NCBI GenBank assembly: GCA_034769895.1 | Contig: CM068372.1 | Coordinates: 371,399,258 to 371,463,257 of the forward strand | DNA length: 64,000 nucleotides | Reading direction: 5' to 3' | Source: Magicicada septendecula | Taxonomy: Eukaryota; Arthropoda; Insecta; Hemiptera; Cicadidae | Part shown: one piece after another, positions 1 to 11,902 of the stretch | Numbering within the stretch: the first letter of the stretch is position 1 | How the letters are laid out: each line of letters begins with the position of its first letter | Translations under genes and position numbers: made by a program | Notes under the pieces: model-generated | What the model saw: only the letters and a program-made list of their open reading frames with translations | Database searches by the model: none | What the model was told of the DNA's origin: nothing

Positions 1-283
1 GCGCAGAGGCTTTGGCCAATTTTACTACTGGCTGCATAGCATGTCTTGGCTTGGGCTGGACTGGCTTAACAAGTTTGTCCAGCTGCTCTATGTAAATGGG
101 ACAGCACCTGTTATTTGCAGCATGGGCGCCGCCACAGTTGATACAGTACCTGTGATTGTCAGGAACAGCGCAGGCCTGCGTTAGGTGGTCGAGTCCGCAT
201 TGGACGCAGGTCGGCGCGTTCCGACAACCGAAGCTGCTGTGGCCGTACCTCTGACACCTATAGCACTGGGAAACCCAAACCTT
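1..283 (-). pseudogene. Non-LTR retrotransposon ORF1 fragment with three zinc knuckles
   Basis: Read on the minus strand from 283 down to the window edge, the sequence is open and encodes three consecutive CCHC-type knuckles. They begin CYRCQRYGHSSFGC, then CVQCGLDHLTQAC, then YCINCGGAH, followed by a basic, proline-rich tail. This spacing is typical of the nucleic-acid-binding C-terminus of ORF1 (gag-like) proteins of Jockey-clade and related arthropod non-LTR retrotransposons. ORF1 packages the element RNA in a ribonucleoprotein. A TAA at 284-286 closes the frame directly upstream, so the copy is broken or truncated at its 5' side. The rest of ORF1 and any ORF2 would lie before base 1. The family is fairly sure; the clade is inferred. 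Confidence 0.75.
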
Positions 284-286
284 TTA

Positions 287-1019
287 GGACAAACATGTAT
301 ATCTTTTATCCTATCTTTTCTACAGTTTGGCCCTTACTCCATCTGACTTCAAAATATTTTATATGCTGGAGAATTTTTGAGGAAGTAAGAATTTAAGATG
401 GGATGAGGATTGGACTCAATTTGCATCCAGCAAAAGAAATCTTCATTGGTTCCAATTCACAAGCTTCTGAGCTACTTATGGATGTACATAGCTAACCAAA
501 AGGATTATGATTTGAAATAATAATATCAGTTCTCGCGAGTACATCATAGTCAAAGTCTTGTAATCATGTAGACTCAGATCAGATACAATTCGTTAACCAT
601 ACTAACAAATGAAATACCTAGCTTACATAAATACAATTCTTCTTATTTTCCAGCAAAATTCCACTTAGTACAAACATTTAATCCAAAGCTATTCCAGTTT
701 TCTAATACCTTAAAAAAAAATATTTTGTTGAATATACTAAAATATATCTTAACAGCATTAATGATTTCCTGATTCTGTTGAGGAATCTCACTTCCAAACA
801 ACCCAGTTTGTATATATGGAAACAGATAAAAGTTGAACAAAACTTCAGAATAAATTACCCGGGGAACTGAAAACATTTGCAGCTTTCACTCACTGTGAGT
901 TTCTTCAGAGGTGGCTATGAGATCTGTCAGTTCTAGTCTGGCAGGAACATCACTGTTTGAAATGTTTATCCGATCCATCAAATCTGTGTGTGTGTTAGAG
1001 AGTATAATGTGTGATTATA
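287..1019. other. Non-coding stretch, no gene recognised
   Basis: AT-rich sequence between the ORF1 fragment and the mariner-like element. A short open stretch near 390-480 (+) reads vaguely like the thumb region of a non-LTR reverse transcriptase, and a minus-strand open stretch lies near 885-985. Neither has a diagnostic motif, so nothing is called. Confidence 0.4.
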
Positions 1020-2341
1020 CAGGGTGCGGCGAAAAGACCTGATGGTTTTTAATTAATAGCAACTCTCACATTAGTCAACATTTTTACACTTTTTTTAATA
1101 CATTTGGGTATATATGCCATTTAACAACCAATTAAACATTTATGAAAACTAAGTCTTAGGATTTGAAGATGACGTCATCCAAATGGAGTCCATTTTTTGC
1201 CATAAACTCGTCAAGTCTTCCGGAGAAGCTGTCAAAACCACGCACCAACATTTGATTTGATATGGTATGCCTGGAGTTCCTTTTTTCCTGGAGTATTGCC
1301 CCTTTCAGTTTGTCCAATGTGCGTGGTTTGTTTACGTACACTCTTGGTTTAAGGAACCCCCACAAGAAAAAGTCACCGATGCTGAGGTCTGGGGAACGGG
1401 CAGGCCAAGCAATCTCACCATTACGAGAGATTAGGCACCCAGGAAACTTTACTTTCAAGTAATCCATCACAATGTTAGCTGTATGAGCAGTTGTCCCATC
1501 TTGCTGAAACCAGACATGGTTGCGAAGTAGGCGTCTCCTTCTTCGTTCGGGTATCAGGAAATGTTGTAGCACTGACAGGTAACGCGCTGCATTCACTGTA
1601 ACTGTTTGCCCATTCTCCTCAAAAAAGTATGGCCCAATGACACAATTCTTTGTAACTCCACACCACACTGTCACTTTCGCACTATGAAGGGGCTCACATA
1701 TAGTTCATGCAGCTCTTTAGGGTTTGTATCCGACCAATAATGGAAGTTTTGTTTGTTTACATAGCCAGACAAATGTAAATGAGCTTCATTGCTCATTATG
1801 AGAAACGTGTCATCAGTCATCAAGTCAATCATTTGATCTGAAAATGTTGTATGACGGGCGTAATCTTGAGGCTGAACCGCTGAACGATGGCCATTTTGTA
1901 AGGGTGGAAGTGCAAATCAAAATGCAGTATTCACCATACAGTCCAATCAGAGAGATGCACAACAACAGCGTGTTTACAAGCTGGCCGGTGCGGGCTTGCC
2001 TCCACAGCTTGTCTTATTCGCTCAATGTTTTCTGGTGTTCTGGCTGACCTTGGGTGACCTGTTGACTTACGTTTTAGAGCTGAATCTGATTTTCTGAAGT
2101 TTTTCACCCATGACAAAAATTGTGTTTCAGGATGGAACACGTCCTCTTCGACCCACGTTGAAGTACTGGCGAAACTGACGTTGGGTAGCAACACAAGAAT
2201 CGCCACTTTTAAAAAATGCTTTAATTACAAAAGCACGGTGCACACCTGACACTGATCCATGGCTACTGAAATGCACCACTCTATGCTTACTCGCTATGCT
2301 GTGCATCGATGAAAACCGTCAGATCATTTTGCCACTCCCTG
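1020..2341 (-). mobile_element. Mariner-like DNA transposon (DD41D type), full length but dead
   Basis: The element starts CAGGGTGCGGCGAAAAGACC at 1020 and ends with the imperfect inverted copy at 2341 (CAGGGAGTGGCAAAATGATC when reversed). TA dinucleotides flank it at 1018-1019 and 2342-2343, the target duplication of the Tc1/mariner superfamily. Its length is 1322 bp, the same as the element at 50368-51689. It encodes one transposase on the minus strand. The inverted repeats have diverged by several bases, so the copy is not recent. It sits between the last visible PEX5 exon and the window start. Confidence 0.9.
1156..2250 (-). pseudogene. DD41D mariner-like transposase pseudogene
   Basis: Transposase for cut-and-paste movement at TA sites. 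The N-terminal helix-turn-helix part (about 2250-1935) reads as QRQFRQYF, then a basic stretch with KSTGHPRS, then a second helix region; it changes frame near 2150 and again near 1930. The catalytic part (about 1830-1156) contains FLIMSNEAHLHLSGY, VWFQQDGTTAHTA and SPDLSIGDFFLWG. The second and third aspartates are 41 residues apart (41 between them), the DD41D spacing of rosa-type elements rather than 34 as in classic mariner. The first catalytic aspartate, normally in an (S)DEAHF motif, reads as Asn here. With the frameshifts, this makes the copy inactive. The family is clear; the clade name rests on spacing alone. Confidence 0.85.
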
Positions 2342-2434
2342 TATGTCAGTAAACTGTGTCTGTTCATCTGATTTAGTGTGTTTTATATTGCTACGTTTTG
2401 TGTTATATTTATATTTCAAGTGCGTCTACTTTTC

Positions 2435-2435
<1 letters not shown>

Positions 2436-2493
<58 letters not shown>
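2436..2493. repeat. (AC)n microsatellite
   Basis: About 29 uninterrupted AC units. The His-Thr open frames across it are artefacts of the repeat. Confidence 0.97.
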
Positions 2494-2495
<2 letters not shown>

Positions 2496-2815
2496 CTCAA
2501 AACAATTTCAAACAACTGCATTTCTTCCAGCACCAGAAGTGATAACACACCTAGTGACTGCTTCTGGTGAAGCTGACGATGAGTAAAACCTGGTTCAGGT
2601 AAAGGTAAACATTTTTATTTAAAATTGGTGTTCTATCTCAGTGTCAGAATAATACTCATACACATCATGGCCAACAAAATTCAATAATAAAATTTTAGTT
2701 TACATATTAGAATAAATGACAGAAATAACTTCTCAACTTACACAAATATAACTTCTAATGCCACGTACCATTATAAGTTGACAGTGCTACTGTTTGTAAT
2801 TTAACATATACTAAC
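2494..2815. other. Intron sequence, nothing recognised
   Basis: AT-rich sequence on the 3' side of the last visible PEX5 exon. It was checked for the next exon (which must begin with the last two bases of a codon) without success. Confidence 0.4.
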
Positions 2816-2990
2816 CACTATCAGTGCTTCCTTCTAATTTGCCTCCTAAAATATTCGACGTTGTGTATTCAGTGGTCCACTGATCAGCATCCGACTGCCC
2901 GACATCCGCATCCTCCTCATCGCCTTTCAACACCTGACGTGACTGTATCGTTACTTCTCCATCCCCAATTTGGTGCATGAACTTCAAAAA
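2816..2990 (-). CDS. Pex5: PEX5 exon (third visible), peroxisomal import receptor
   Basis: A 175-nt minus-strand exon bounded by an acceptor (TTTGTGTTAG before 2990) and a donor (GTTAGT after 2816). It starts in phase 0 and encodes FLKFMHQIGDGEVTI, then an acidic stretch, then DADQWTTEY. In animal PEX5 the segment FLKFxxQIGxGxVxx is followed by a WxxxF/Y motif in QWAxEF context; this exon matches in content and order. PEX5 is the cytosolic receptor that binds PTS1 cargo through C-terminal TPRs and docks at PEX14/PEX13 through N-terminal WxxxF/Y motifs. The preceding exon (15236-15345) ends exactly at a codon boundary, so the two join in phase. The exon ends one base into a codon. The TPR exons must lie beyond base 1 or were missed. 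Confidence 0.85.
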
Positions 2991-3069
2991 CTAACACAAA
3001 CACAAAACATTTAGAACACCAACAAAACATAACATTAGAAGTTCATTAAAACTAGTTACAGGTGGCGTT

Positions 3070-3760
3070 TGTTACTCATTGTACAAGCAAACTCAGTTCT
3101 CAGTCCTGACTCAACCGTTTGGCATTCTCTGTCTATCTTTTGGACTATGTCTTTTGAATGCATCAAACAAATTTTTATAAAACTTGGCACCATATATTTA
3201 CGCATTTTGAGACTGATTCCTCCAAAAATAGGGGTGGGAGGCAAAATGTGGGGGTCAAAATTGTGAAAAAAATCGCAAAAGCCCATGTGGGGTACCAAAT
3301 TAAAGGAAATTTAAACCTTAATCCGAATCCAGTATTCATTTTTGAAAATTTCAAAATTTTTGGACTTCAGGGCATAAAAAGTGGATGAAAATTTTGTTAA
3401 AATTGTGAAAATGAAATAGAGGTATCAAATTAAAAGGCATTTTAACCACAATGTTTATGTAGTGTTATGTTTTAGAAATTTAAAAATTTTGGGAGACTAG
3501 GGTCCAAAAAGTGATCAAAAATTGTTAAAATCCAGCAGGGTGTCAGACTAAAAGGAATTGTAACCCAAATTCAAATTTCTAGTGTATATTTTATAATTGT
3601 GTGTTCCTACATTACTAAAGAAATAGTCAAGAAATCAGGTTTTTTTGTTTTTTTTTCCATAATTGAAAAAAATCAAGTATCAAAATTTATGTAATAAATA
3701 TATTTTGTTCAAAATAGTGAGCAAGTTCTGCAGCTTAGGAAGCATACTTGTTAAATAAAG
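3070..3760. repeat. Dispersed repeat with about three degenerate ~130-bp units
   Basis: From about 3225 the phrases 'gtcaaaa...ttgtgaaaa', 'gg(g)gta(c/t)caaattaaa(a)gga' and 'tttaaaattttt ggactt/gactagg' recur every 125-130 bp, three times, each unit decayed. The unit is preceded (3120-3200) by a block with 'ctgtctatct' and 'ttttgaatgcatcaaacaa'. It is followed (3690-3760) by a block with 'tttgttcaaaatagtg' and 'ttctgcag'. The same three-part layout occurs at 39150-39777 plus 48721-48890, where the 8.9-kb element splits it. It is therefore a dispersed element with internal tandem units, type unknown. No coding capacity. Confidence 0.7.
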
Positions 3761-4325
3761 CTTTACCTTACCTTAGTGATAAAATATTATGTTTCTGTGG
3801 CTCTGCCTGTAAGGGGAAAAGTGTGAGATGTTCAGGTACATTTAGTTTACCATTCATGACTAAGCAACCTACTTTATTTTCATAGTAATTGTATTATTTC
3901 TTATTAGTAGTCACATTAAACAACAGTTCATATCGGTTGTTTTTGACTTAACGGTTTGACATCAATGGTCTTTATAGAATTTCTGCATAGTTCTTTTTTT
4001 TCAGTTTATGTAACTGTGTTTATCTAAAGTGATTATGAATTACACAATCCAAACAAACACAAAATTTTTAATTCCTAATACTTTTAAATCACTATGTATG
4101 ATTTAAACTATTAAACCTGCGTCCACATGCACACACACAGGCACACTATTTACTATGGCCCCATTTCTACACTGGGTACAACTACATGTTTTTTCACATA
4201 CTGTTTACTTTACTATGGATTATATGACCCACTGCAGTAAGTATACTAAACTAGTAGCTTTTAGGCTATACAGCAGTCTACTGCATGATCTGTTAAGGCC
4301 AGCATCAGTGGCCAATGTAAAGTAT
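3761..4325. other. PEX5 intron, nothing recognised
   Basis: AT-rich non-coding DNA with short CA runs; no exon or element seen. Confidence 0.4.
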
Positions 4326-5170
4326 ACACTTCTTCTTCTTCTTCCTCCGGAGCTCTACAGGCCGGGATGACCCTTGGCTTACGCCACCACTCATCTCCAG
4401 TGCTCTCTGTTGCAATGTTTCTCCAGTTTTGTACACCCATTCTTCTTAAGTCTTCCTCTGCCTCATGTATCCATCGCTTTCTGGGTCTGCCCCTTCTTCT
4501 TGTTCCTTCCATGTTTCTATTTAGCACTTGCTTGGGCAGTCTCTCCTGTGGCATTCTCTCCACATGTCCTAGCCAGCTTATCCACCTTGCCTTTATGAAG
4601 CACACTATATCTTCCTGCTGCAAAATTTTAACAATTTCAGCATTTTGAAGGCATCTCCATTTCCCTGCTTCCATTATTGTGCTGTATATCTTTCTCACTA
4701 CTTTCCTTTCAAACAGTCTCAACAAATTTATTGATACAGCCATGAATGGCCATGCTTCAGCTCTGCAAGTCACGACTGGTCTGATCCAAGTTTTTGTAGA
4801 TTTTCATTTTAGTTTTACGAGACAGAAGCTTGGACTTGAGAAGATTAAGATTTGCATAATATGCTCTATTGCCAGCCATGATTCTTCTATTTATTTCTTG
4901 TGAGATTTTATTCTCTTCACCGAGTTCTGTTCCAAGATACACAAACCTCTCTTCACCACTAACAGTATAATTATCCCGCTCTAAGTTATGGAGCTCCCCT
5001 CTTGCCTGTGCTACTGTCATTTTCATATAATGTGTTTTCTTTTCATTAACACCAAGTCCCAAAGGACGGGCTTCTTCATCCAGGACCTCAAACATTTCGC
5101 TAAGAGCTGTGAGACATCTAGCTACCAAGGCTACATCATCTGGATAAGCATATGTTTGAGTTAGCCTATA
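4326..5170 (-). pseudogene. 5'-truncated non-LTR retrotransposon, reverse transcriptase C-terminal part
   Basis: The minus strand from about 5170 reads TQTYAYPDDVALVA, a variant of the FADD/YADD catalytic box. It continues with GVNEKKTHYMK, FVYLGTELGEEN and KLLSRKTKMKIYK, the usual RT palm and thumb order. After a one-base frameshift near 4775 it continues with ARWISWLGHVERMPQERLPK, RRRGRPRKRWIHEAEEDL and a C-terminal WWR motif. These features belong to insect endonuclease-reverse transcriptases (RTE/Jockey-like; clade not resolved). The coding end runs into a short (GAA)n tail at 4328-4345, which fits a 3' terminus. The endonuclease and fingers are missing, as expected of a dead-on-arrival 5' truncation. 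It lies inside the large PEX5 intron and is antisense to nothing known. Confidence 0.8.
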
Positions 5171-8008
5171 CGTTAAATTGCCTTTAAGTCTAATCTGCTC
5201 ATTGCTTTATGCAAGGCTATGTAAAAAAGAAACGCTGATAATGCAGTACAGTACACACTATAAATGATAAATGTATGTTTAATAATGTGTGTGCACGCAT
5301 GTGTGAGTGCAGTATAGGTCCACCACAAACAAAAAGAAGCTGGTGAATGGGGGACTGTCACCAAACCGCATCACATCGAAGAGGAAATGTTACTCCCACC
5401 ACTAGCCATAATCAGGCTCATTACTGTAGCGTCAGTCATTTCTACACTGCTCAATCGAAACAGAGTTGCAAAGTCTCAATCAAGATGTACCAAAAAGAGT
5501 TTACTCGAAATAGTAGATTACAAAATAGTCAACATTACTATAAAGGACATTAATGAATTCAAAACATGTAAACAATATTTTTAACCTCTCATCTGTTTTT
5601 AGCCCTTTGATCTGTGACAACTCGGTTAGTGTGTTAGACCTCTGATAATGGGATTTTTTGAAACTTTGTCAAATGCAATTAAATGCAAAATTGTCAACGT
5701 TAATTATAGAGAACTGATAAAAAATATATAAATAGTGTTAAATACAGATACTGCTTAACACAATTCATAATTCGTAACATATTCATGAATTTCTTCCTTA
5801 CTCAAATAGTTATGCTTTCACTATGTTAGTTGAAATCAGAAACCCTCAACACTAAATTAAAATTTTACACACTGTACAATTTTATATAAAATGAACAATA
5901 AGCGCTGTTTATAAAAGAAAACATTGTTCACACCTGTACACTTTTGTAAACTAAGCATAACATAACTTCCAAACATACGTCAAACGCGTGTGACAGAGAA
6001 TGCAAATTTGTCGCTGTAACTACATAATTATACATCAAACAGGAAGAAAGAACGAATACCAAACATCTGAAAAAGAATCCACTGAGTGCAGCATGAATAA
6101 CATTGCAACTAACTTTGTAAATCGGCAATACTGAGGCAGCAAATGTTGAAAACTTACATATACATGATTACTGAATTTGGCCCCTCTGAGAAAAAATGTA
6201 TATAGACATGATTACTGATCAAAGGGTTAATTGTACCCATTAGATAGTGAATCCAGAATGCAATGATATCATTTCTTTCTACCTTTTATTGGACCAACAG
6301 CAAGTCAATTTAAATCCTAATTTTTTATCACACTGCCTCAAATGTTCTCTTTCAGACTCAATAACCTAACTGAAAATTTTAAAAAACTCTTCACGGATGG
6401 ACAGACTTTATGAATCACAGCATAAACTTCGTGCATCTTTCTCGTTATAGGCTATCTGTGAAAGTGTACAATTCAGTTTTATTTTTAATGAAGAAACAAT
6501 TTTTCTTTCAGAGCAGAAAGTAGATTTCTTTCACATCCCGAAGTAGGTAGTTTCTTTCCTTCTATTAGAAGTTTGTAATGCTGTATTCATACACTACTGA
6601 AAAGTCATGTGAACTGACAGTTTAAGAGGTTGGTGGTTTGGGTGGGGGGAAGGGGGCGAAAAATAACCTTGGACTATTTTTCTTATAAATTTGGACTAAA
6701 CTAAGTAGTGAATAATGATGATAATAATTTTTTTTTTATTATCAGAAGTAGAAATAGAATTTTATCAATAACAGTAATAAGTATAATTTTGAAACGATCT
6801 GATAAACTACTTAAACCTAATTTCTACCACTATTTCTTTTATCATTTAACGTTTTTTTTGTATTAACTAGCATGTTATTACTCTAACATAATTTACTATT
6901 TAATTTTAACAAGAGAGTAAGCCCCTTTTGAAATGTTTAAATATTTAAAATAGTGTTTCTTACACTTTGTTGTGGCGTCCATGCTGTAGGCACTGAAGGA
7001 AACAGACACCGTGTTCTTCCTCTTCAGGAAAACCCACTCCCATCCTTCTGTAACTCTTATTTATTAACTTCTTTTCCTTCACCTTTTGGCTGTTCCCTCC
7101 ATTTGTCATTTGGTTGTTGACCTGGTAGTTAGGAAGGTAAGAAGGGATAGGTGTTTTGGGTCCGAGACTTCTACACGTGTAAAACAAAAGTTACTGACAT
7201 GTAGGTTTCCATGAGAAGTTCCCTCACTATCATCCTCGCTGATGGAAGATTCCAGTTTTCTATTATTATTTTTCCTGCTAATGTTACATTTCGCAGTTTA
7301 GCAGATCAAGTGTACCCTTACCGCATGCGTTTGGTTTTCTATTACTAACACTTGACCGTTTCTTTGTTCTGGAATAGCAACAGCATAGTCTTACAACAGC
7401 GATATTATAATTTGTCTTCTGTTTTTGTTTGCTTTTCTTTAATATTCTGTCATACTAAAAATCATTTTCTCTTCCTTGATTGTTCTACGTTTCCTAGTAT
7501 CCACTGTAGTGCTTGATGATAAACATTAGCAATGTGGTACAGTAACAATGAAATAATCTGGCAATAAAGTTTTAGAAAAACGCATAATTAAAGTACATAT
7601 ATGCACTTGCACTCTGCAGTTGTACAATAAAATAATAAATGCACATTACAGATTAGCAAAGACGATTATATAGAAAACTGAAACATTAATGTAAACAAGC
7701 TTGCACGTGACAATATAAGTTTGTACAACATACTGCCTGACCAGATTATCGACTGTACGGAACAGCCTTCTTCAATATTTTGTGACGAACATGGTGCCGA
7801 GTAGACGACTTCTCCACCGACTCAGTGGATCCACACTGGGACTTTGTTTTGTCTGGCATACACCTATACATACTTTGGAAGGATATTTTTTTGATGGGAT
7901 TAAATAAATTATAAAATATATTTAAAATGAGTAAAGAATAAATCTAATGTGTTACCATTACACTAAGTAATATTTCTTCTACTTTTTTAATAGACTGGTA
8001 CACTAAAT
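5171..8008. other. PEX5 intron, nothing recognised
   Basis: About 2.8 kb of AT-rich DNA with poly-T and poly-A runs. A minus-strand open frame near 6960-7187 and a short open stretch near 7740-7860 have no recognisable motif and no convincing splice sites. Neither is called. Confidence 0.4.
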
Positions 8009-9193
8009 TGTAACTTTACAATCATTTTCGATAACCACCCACGTGACTTTTACTCACCTGTGCGATCTTTTTTACGCACTAACCCTGATTGCACCTTACT
8101 ATAACTTACCAAAACAGAAGACTCCAAACTTTTTACAGGTCGCCACCAACATTTGGATTAAGGAAAATGTGGAAACCTTTTTTTATACTTTACCCTTTAA
8201 TTCAAAAGACTTTCACAGGCTCGTTTTAGGCATGCTTTTCCATACAGGACAGGTTATGATAAACTAGGCGTATAATTGCTTAACACATGGCAATGCTATT
8301 AATCAAGCTTATTTATTAATTCAATAGTTAATTTCTTTCTGCTTCTATCTCCCACAACTCATCAAATTCTTTCCTTTCGTTTTATCAAACCACTCCATCT
8401 TTAGAATACCAAAATTATTTATATATAATTACAAATGACTAATTACTATGATATTACTAATGACTAACTACGATTGACAAACCAGTATTATTTTGCTTTT
8501 AATTTCTCCTTCACACACACACTCTCACACTCTTTACAATTCAGAATACACCCCGTTTTATTTGATGAGCTCTTTTATTTATTGTTTTACTTCCCTTCGA
8601 ATCAAAATGATTGTTTTTCTATGGTGCCTGCACGTACTATCCGCAGAGTTCCGCCATCATTCTTAACACACTTTCACTTTTGTCACTACTCTGACCGAGT
8701 TAAACTGTTATTTACTGGTCATTACGGTTTTACCGCACTGTTTAAGAACTGTTGTCACTTTTTGTACTTTCTGGTAGGCCTTTTATTACCTTTTCGACCT
8801 ACCAGACAAAGTATTCCCGAGGCCACGCTTCACTCACGTCTACTCAGTGTGAACGTATTTTGCCGACTGCCGCCCGCTTAGCTGGCTTGGTGACGCTTTT
8901 CCTTACTACACCACGAGGCACCAACAAGATGTCTTTATCATTCCTCGTTTTCTCATTGGCTTCTCGTAAACTTCGATATCTCACGAGAGTCCAGAAAGCA
9001 ATTCGCATTGCTAACACGTGGCTGATTCTACGCAGCAACCAAGCGCTTTTCTAATGACTCACGCATTCTTGGCTACCACTCCCAGCGTGTACCAGATACT
9101 ACCTGGCACCAAACATTACATTGCCGTGTTTATTATTTGAAATTATTAAATTTGATTAATACAAAATGATTATACCCATTTTGTCCCGTCACA
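8009..9193 (-). repeat. 3' LTR
   Basis: Begins TGTAAC and ends GTCACA on the plus strand. By eye it differs from the partner LTR by a few percent (for example near 8042, 8072, 8100, 8169). The open frames inside it recur at the matching place in the other LTR and have no family match. Confidence 0.92.
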
Positions 9194-9210
9194 ATACTCC
9201 CCCCTCCCAT
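9194..9210 (-). other. Polypurine tract
   Basis: In element sense this is a purine-rich run that directly abuts the 3' LTR, as needed to prime plus-strand DNA. It fixes the element's orientation together with the primer site at 13741-13756. Confidence 0.8.
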
Positions 9211-11140
9211 AGAGAGGTTGTATGCCAAAGCATAAAAACTCATTGCCTAAACCTAAGAGGACCAGCTAGGATATGGCGCCACGACCCCCCTTATTTTCTT
9301 ATTATAATCATGGGTTACTCACCCCCCTGATCCAGTGACTGCGGCTGCACCTGCATGACTTTACTGGACTTCCTGCCTTAGGATCCCAACACCATAAAGC
9401 CAGACAGGCACTAGACGCCCCTGCCCTGACGTGCTGGCCAGCACAGGGTCGCCACCACAGTACCACCAGACTCTATAACAATCAATTAAAACATCAATAA
9501 ATGCCCTTTCACTATTCCATATCCTTAACTGATTTGGTTTCCTCTTAGCCGTACTGGTTTGCCTTTAGCAAAGTACTGGTTTTCTTCTTAACTCTTGCTA
9601 CATTATGAACATTGTTTTAACTACATATATTCTTAACACAAACCTAAGACATTTTATTTAATTCACCTAGATATTAACACACATTGGCAAGTCATATCAG
9701 AAAATACAAATATTTTTTTTCAAATTCCAAAATAACTCAAATGCAACTACAGATTCAACTTTCTGATTTCAATTAAAAATTCCATTTTGATTTCAATTAC
9801 CAATGTAGATTACTATTATCATCTATACACAATACAAGATATGATTATATAAAACAGCAAATTATCCAATACCACAAATACATAGACAAAAACATGTACT
9901 CCATTACTCCATGATTAATCACATTATATAGGTTATATATTTCCCAAATACTTCAGCTCACAATAAACATTACCAACATTACATTAAAAACAAACATCTC
10001 ACCTTTGAATTTGAACAAAATTTATAAACATTACAACTTTAATTTCAATTTTCTATTAAATATCCCCATTGTCACATTATAACATCTACTCTGAACTTCC
10101 ATTAAACTCTAACCATAAAACTTTAATCATTTATCATTCACGATACAAGTCAAATCAAAATAAATATCTCAAATTTATTACTAAGATCCATATTTCAATT
10201 AATTTAATCACCTCTAATTAATTTAATGACATTATTTAAAACCTTTTAAATTCCTTTAATTCCATCATCAAATTTAATTACCTAGGGTCAATTATTCACT
10301 CCAACAAAATATTATTATGGTTATAAATCCAATCCAATCTATAACCCTTAATACCATACCATACAACATAACCTTATACACAGCACATGTAAACACAATA
10401 CAACTTTATATACAATTTACGTCATGTTAAATGTCCTTGTTAACCAAAAATCATTACATAATTTAGCCAAGTCTTGAAACCATTAACTAAAATAATTAAA
10501 TGTTCATCAACACCACATACCTAACCTCCATCATCAAAAATTAATCTAATCTTACTCCTACACAATTCATTTTTTCTTGAATTTATTATATCATTACTAT
10601 CAAGATAACAACTATTCAATTTCTCAATTTGTTCCACTACACCAGAGTATTACTCCACAGGATTACCCCATATTATTATATCATAAAACTTGTCAACATT
10701 AGGAGTGGTCAATTCGCCCTCAGTATTTTTCGTTACAATTAAGTATGTTATCATTTCATCAACATAGTCATCATCTGCTACTAGTACCCCAATTCTATCC
10801 CCAGTGCTTGTTATCAACAGTGTTATCTTCATTTGCTACATTAATTACTCCACAAGGTAAGTCTTTCATATAATCAACTCTCTCAATATTTAACCTCTTA
10901 ACTAACTCTCCATAACCTCTATTAATCTTGAACAACTCTATCTCTCTCTCTCTCTCTTTTTATAATCACTCTCCCAACCCCATTTCACACTCTCATTCCA
11001 TGCAGAGGGCAATATAACATCATTAATACACCATCTGGCTTTACCAGGTACACTACAACAACTTAAGTGTAGACCATTTGTCTCCCAAATAAACTCTAGA
11101 GGAACTTACATCCTCATTAAACACATGTGAAGCCTTTACT
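9211..11140. other. LTR element interior, AT-rich, no coding seen
   Basis: Mostly AT-rich with many short open frames. A 60-codon frame at 10650-10832 (-) is acidic and may be a remnant of the gag region. No reverse transcriptase or integrase motifs were seen in any frame. Confidence 0.6.
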
Positions 11141-11902
11141 TCACATACACCACAGGGAAAATTTGCCCTCCACCCCCCATATTCTCTTAAACTCTCCCTC
11201 TATTCTCTCTTCAAGCTCATGAACACTTATTACTACCCCATCACTACTATTATTCACTGTATCAGTTTTTGATACACCATTTTCCACTATATCTTTATTA
11301 TTATTAATCGACATTATTTCACCATTATAATCATTACTTGTATTAACACCATCACTTACCTTGTCAACTATTCCTTCATTATTTATATTCTCATTTGCAC
11401 TTAACTTGTCATCATTATGATTATCACTTCTATTCTCACTATCTTCACTATCAGAACCAATTACCTTGTTCTTTATTATCTCATTACTATTATTTTCAAT
11501 ACACTTAACTGTGTCTTTTTTCTTCACTTTCATTTTCTCAATACTTTGTTTTTGTGACGCTATGAGCTCATCACAACGCTTATTAAACTGTTTCATTATA
11601 TTGATATTCATTTCATCAAATTTACTATCAATATTCTTTAGTGAATTGCTCACTTTTTCATTTAACTCATTAAAATTACTTTCGCATTTAACATTTTGTT
11701 TTACTTTATTGATATCACTCCTTACTTCATTAATATTACTCGATATTGTTCGTAAAACACTCATTATATCATCATCAGTCTTTTTACTTTCTTTAGTCGA
11801 GACGGGAGTTGAATGACCTCTCACCTCATCCATAACAGCTGATTCTGTCCAGCTACTTTCTTTATTGAATATAGGAGTTGACTGAATTTCTGACTCACTC
11901 AT
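11141..11902 (-). CDS. Gag-like coiled-coil protein of the LTR element
   Basis: 253 codons from an ATG at 11902. The N-terminal third (about residues 1-50) is polar with two related segments (SESEIQSTPIFNKESS and EVRGHSTPVSTKES). Residues about 50-135 are strongly helical and charged (NINEVRSDINKVKQNV...), consistent with a coiled coil. The rest is Asn/Asp/Ser-rich and low in complexity. No zinc knuckle and no typical retrotransposon gag core are visible. It is the only long frame in the element, lies about 1.8 kb inside the 5' LTR and follows the leader array. A gag-derived role in particle assembly is inferred from position and coiled-coil character, compared with the coiled-coil gags at 26612 and 62413. 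No sequence family was recognised. Confidence 0.55.
   Translation of the reverse strand: MSESEIQSTPIFNKESSWTESAVMDEVRGHSTPVSTKESKKTDDDIMSVLRTISSNINEVRSDINKVKQNVKCESNFNELNEKVSNSLKNIDSKFDEMNINIMKQFNKRCDELIASQKQSIEKMKVKKKDTVKCIENNSNEIIKNKVIGSDSEDSENRSDNHNDDKLSANENINNEGIVDKVSDGVNTSNDYNGEIMSINNNKDIVENGVSKTDTVNNSSDGVVISVHELEERIEGEFKRIWGVEGKFSLWCM

Noticed and set aside
370..480. Short plus-strand stretch reading GMRIGLNLHPAKEIFIGSNS, RT-thumb-like
   Set aside because: One weak resemblance without a catalytic box or neighbours that continue it.
2343..2586. Open frames with His-Thr repeats over the CA microsatellite
   Set aside because: Simple-repeat artefact; open in several phases and without other coding signs. 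The same holds for 13466-13711, 18208-18411 and 55840-56182.
7740..7860. Minus-strand open stretch considered as a PEX5 or other exon
   Set aside because: Two frames are equally open, neither resembles PEX5, and no good splice pair bounds it.
8474..8881. 135-codon frame, and its partner at 14329-14628
   Set aside because: Both lie inside LTRs and are antisense to the element. The frame is not preserved in length between the two LTR copies.
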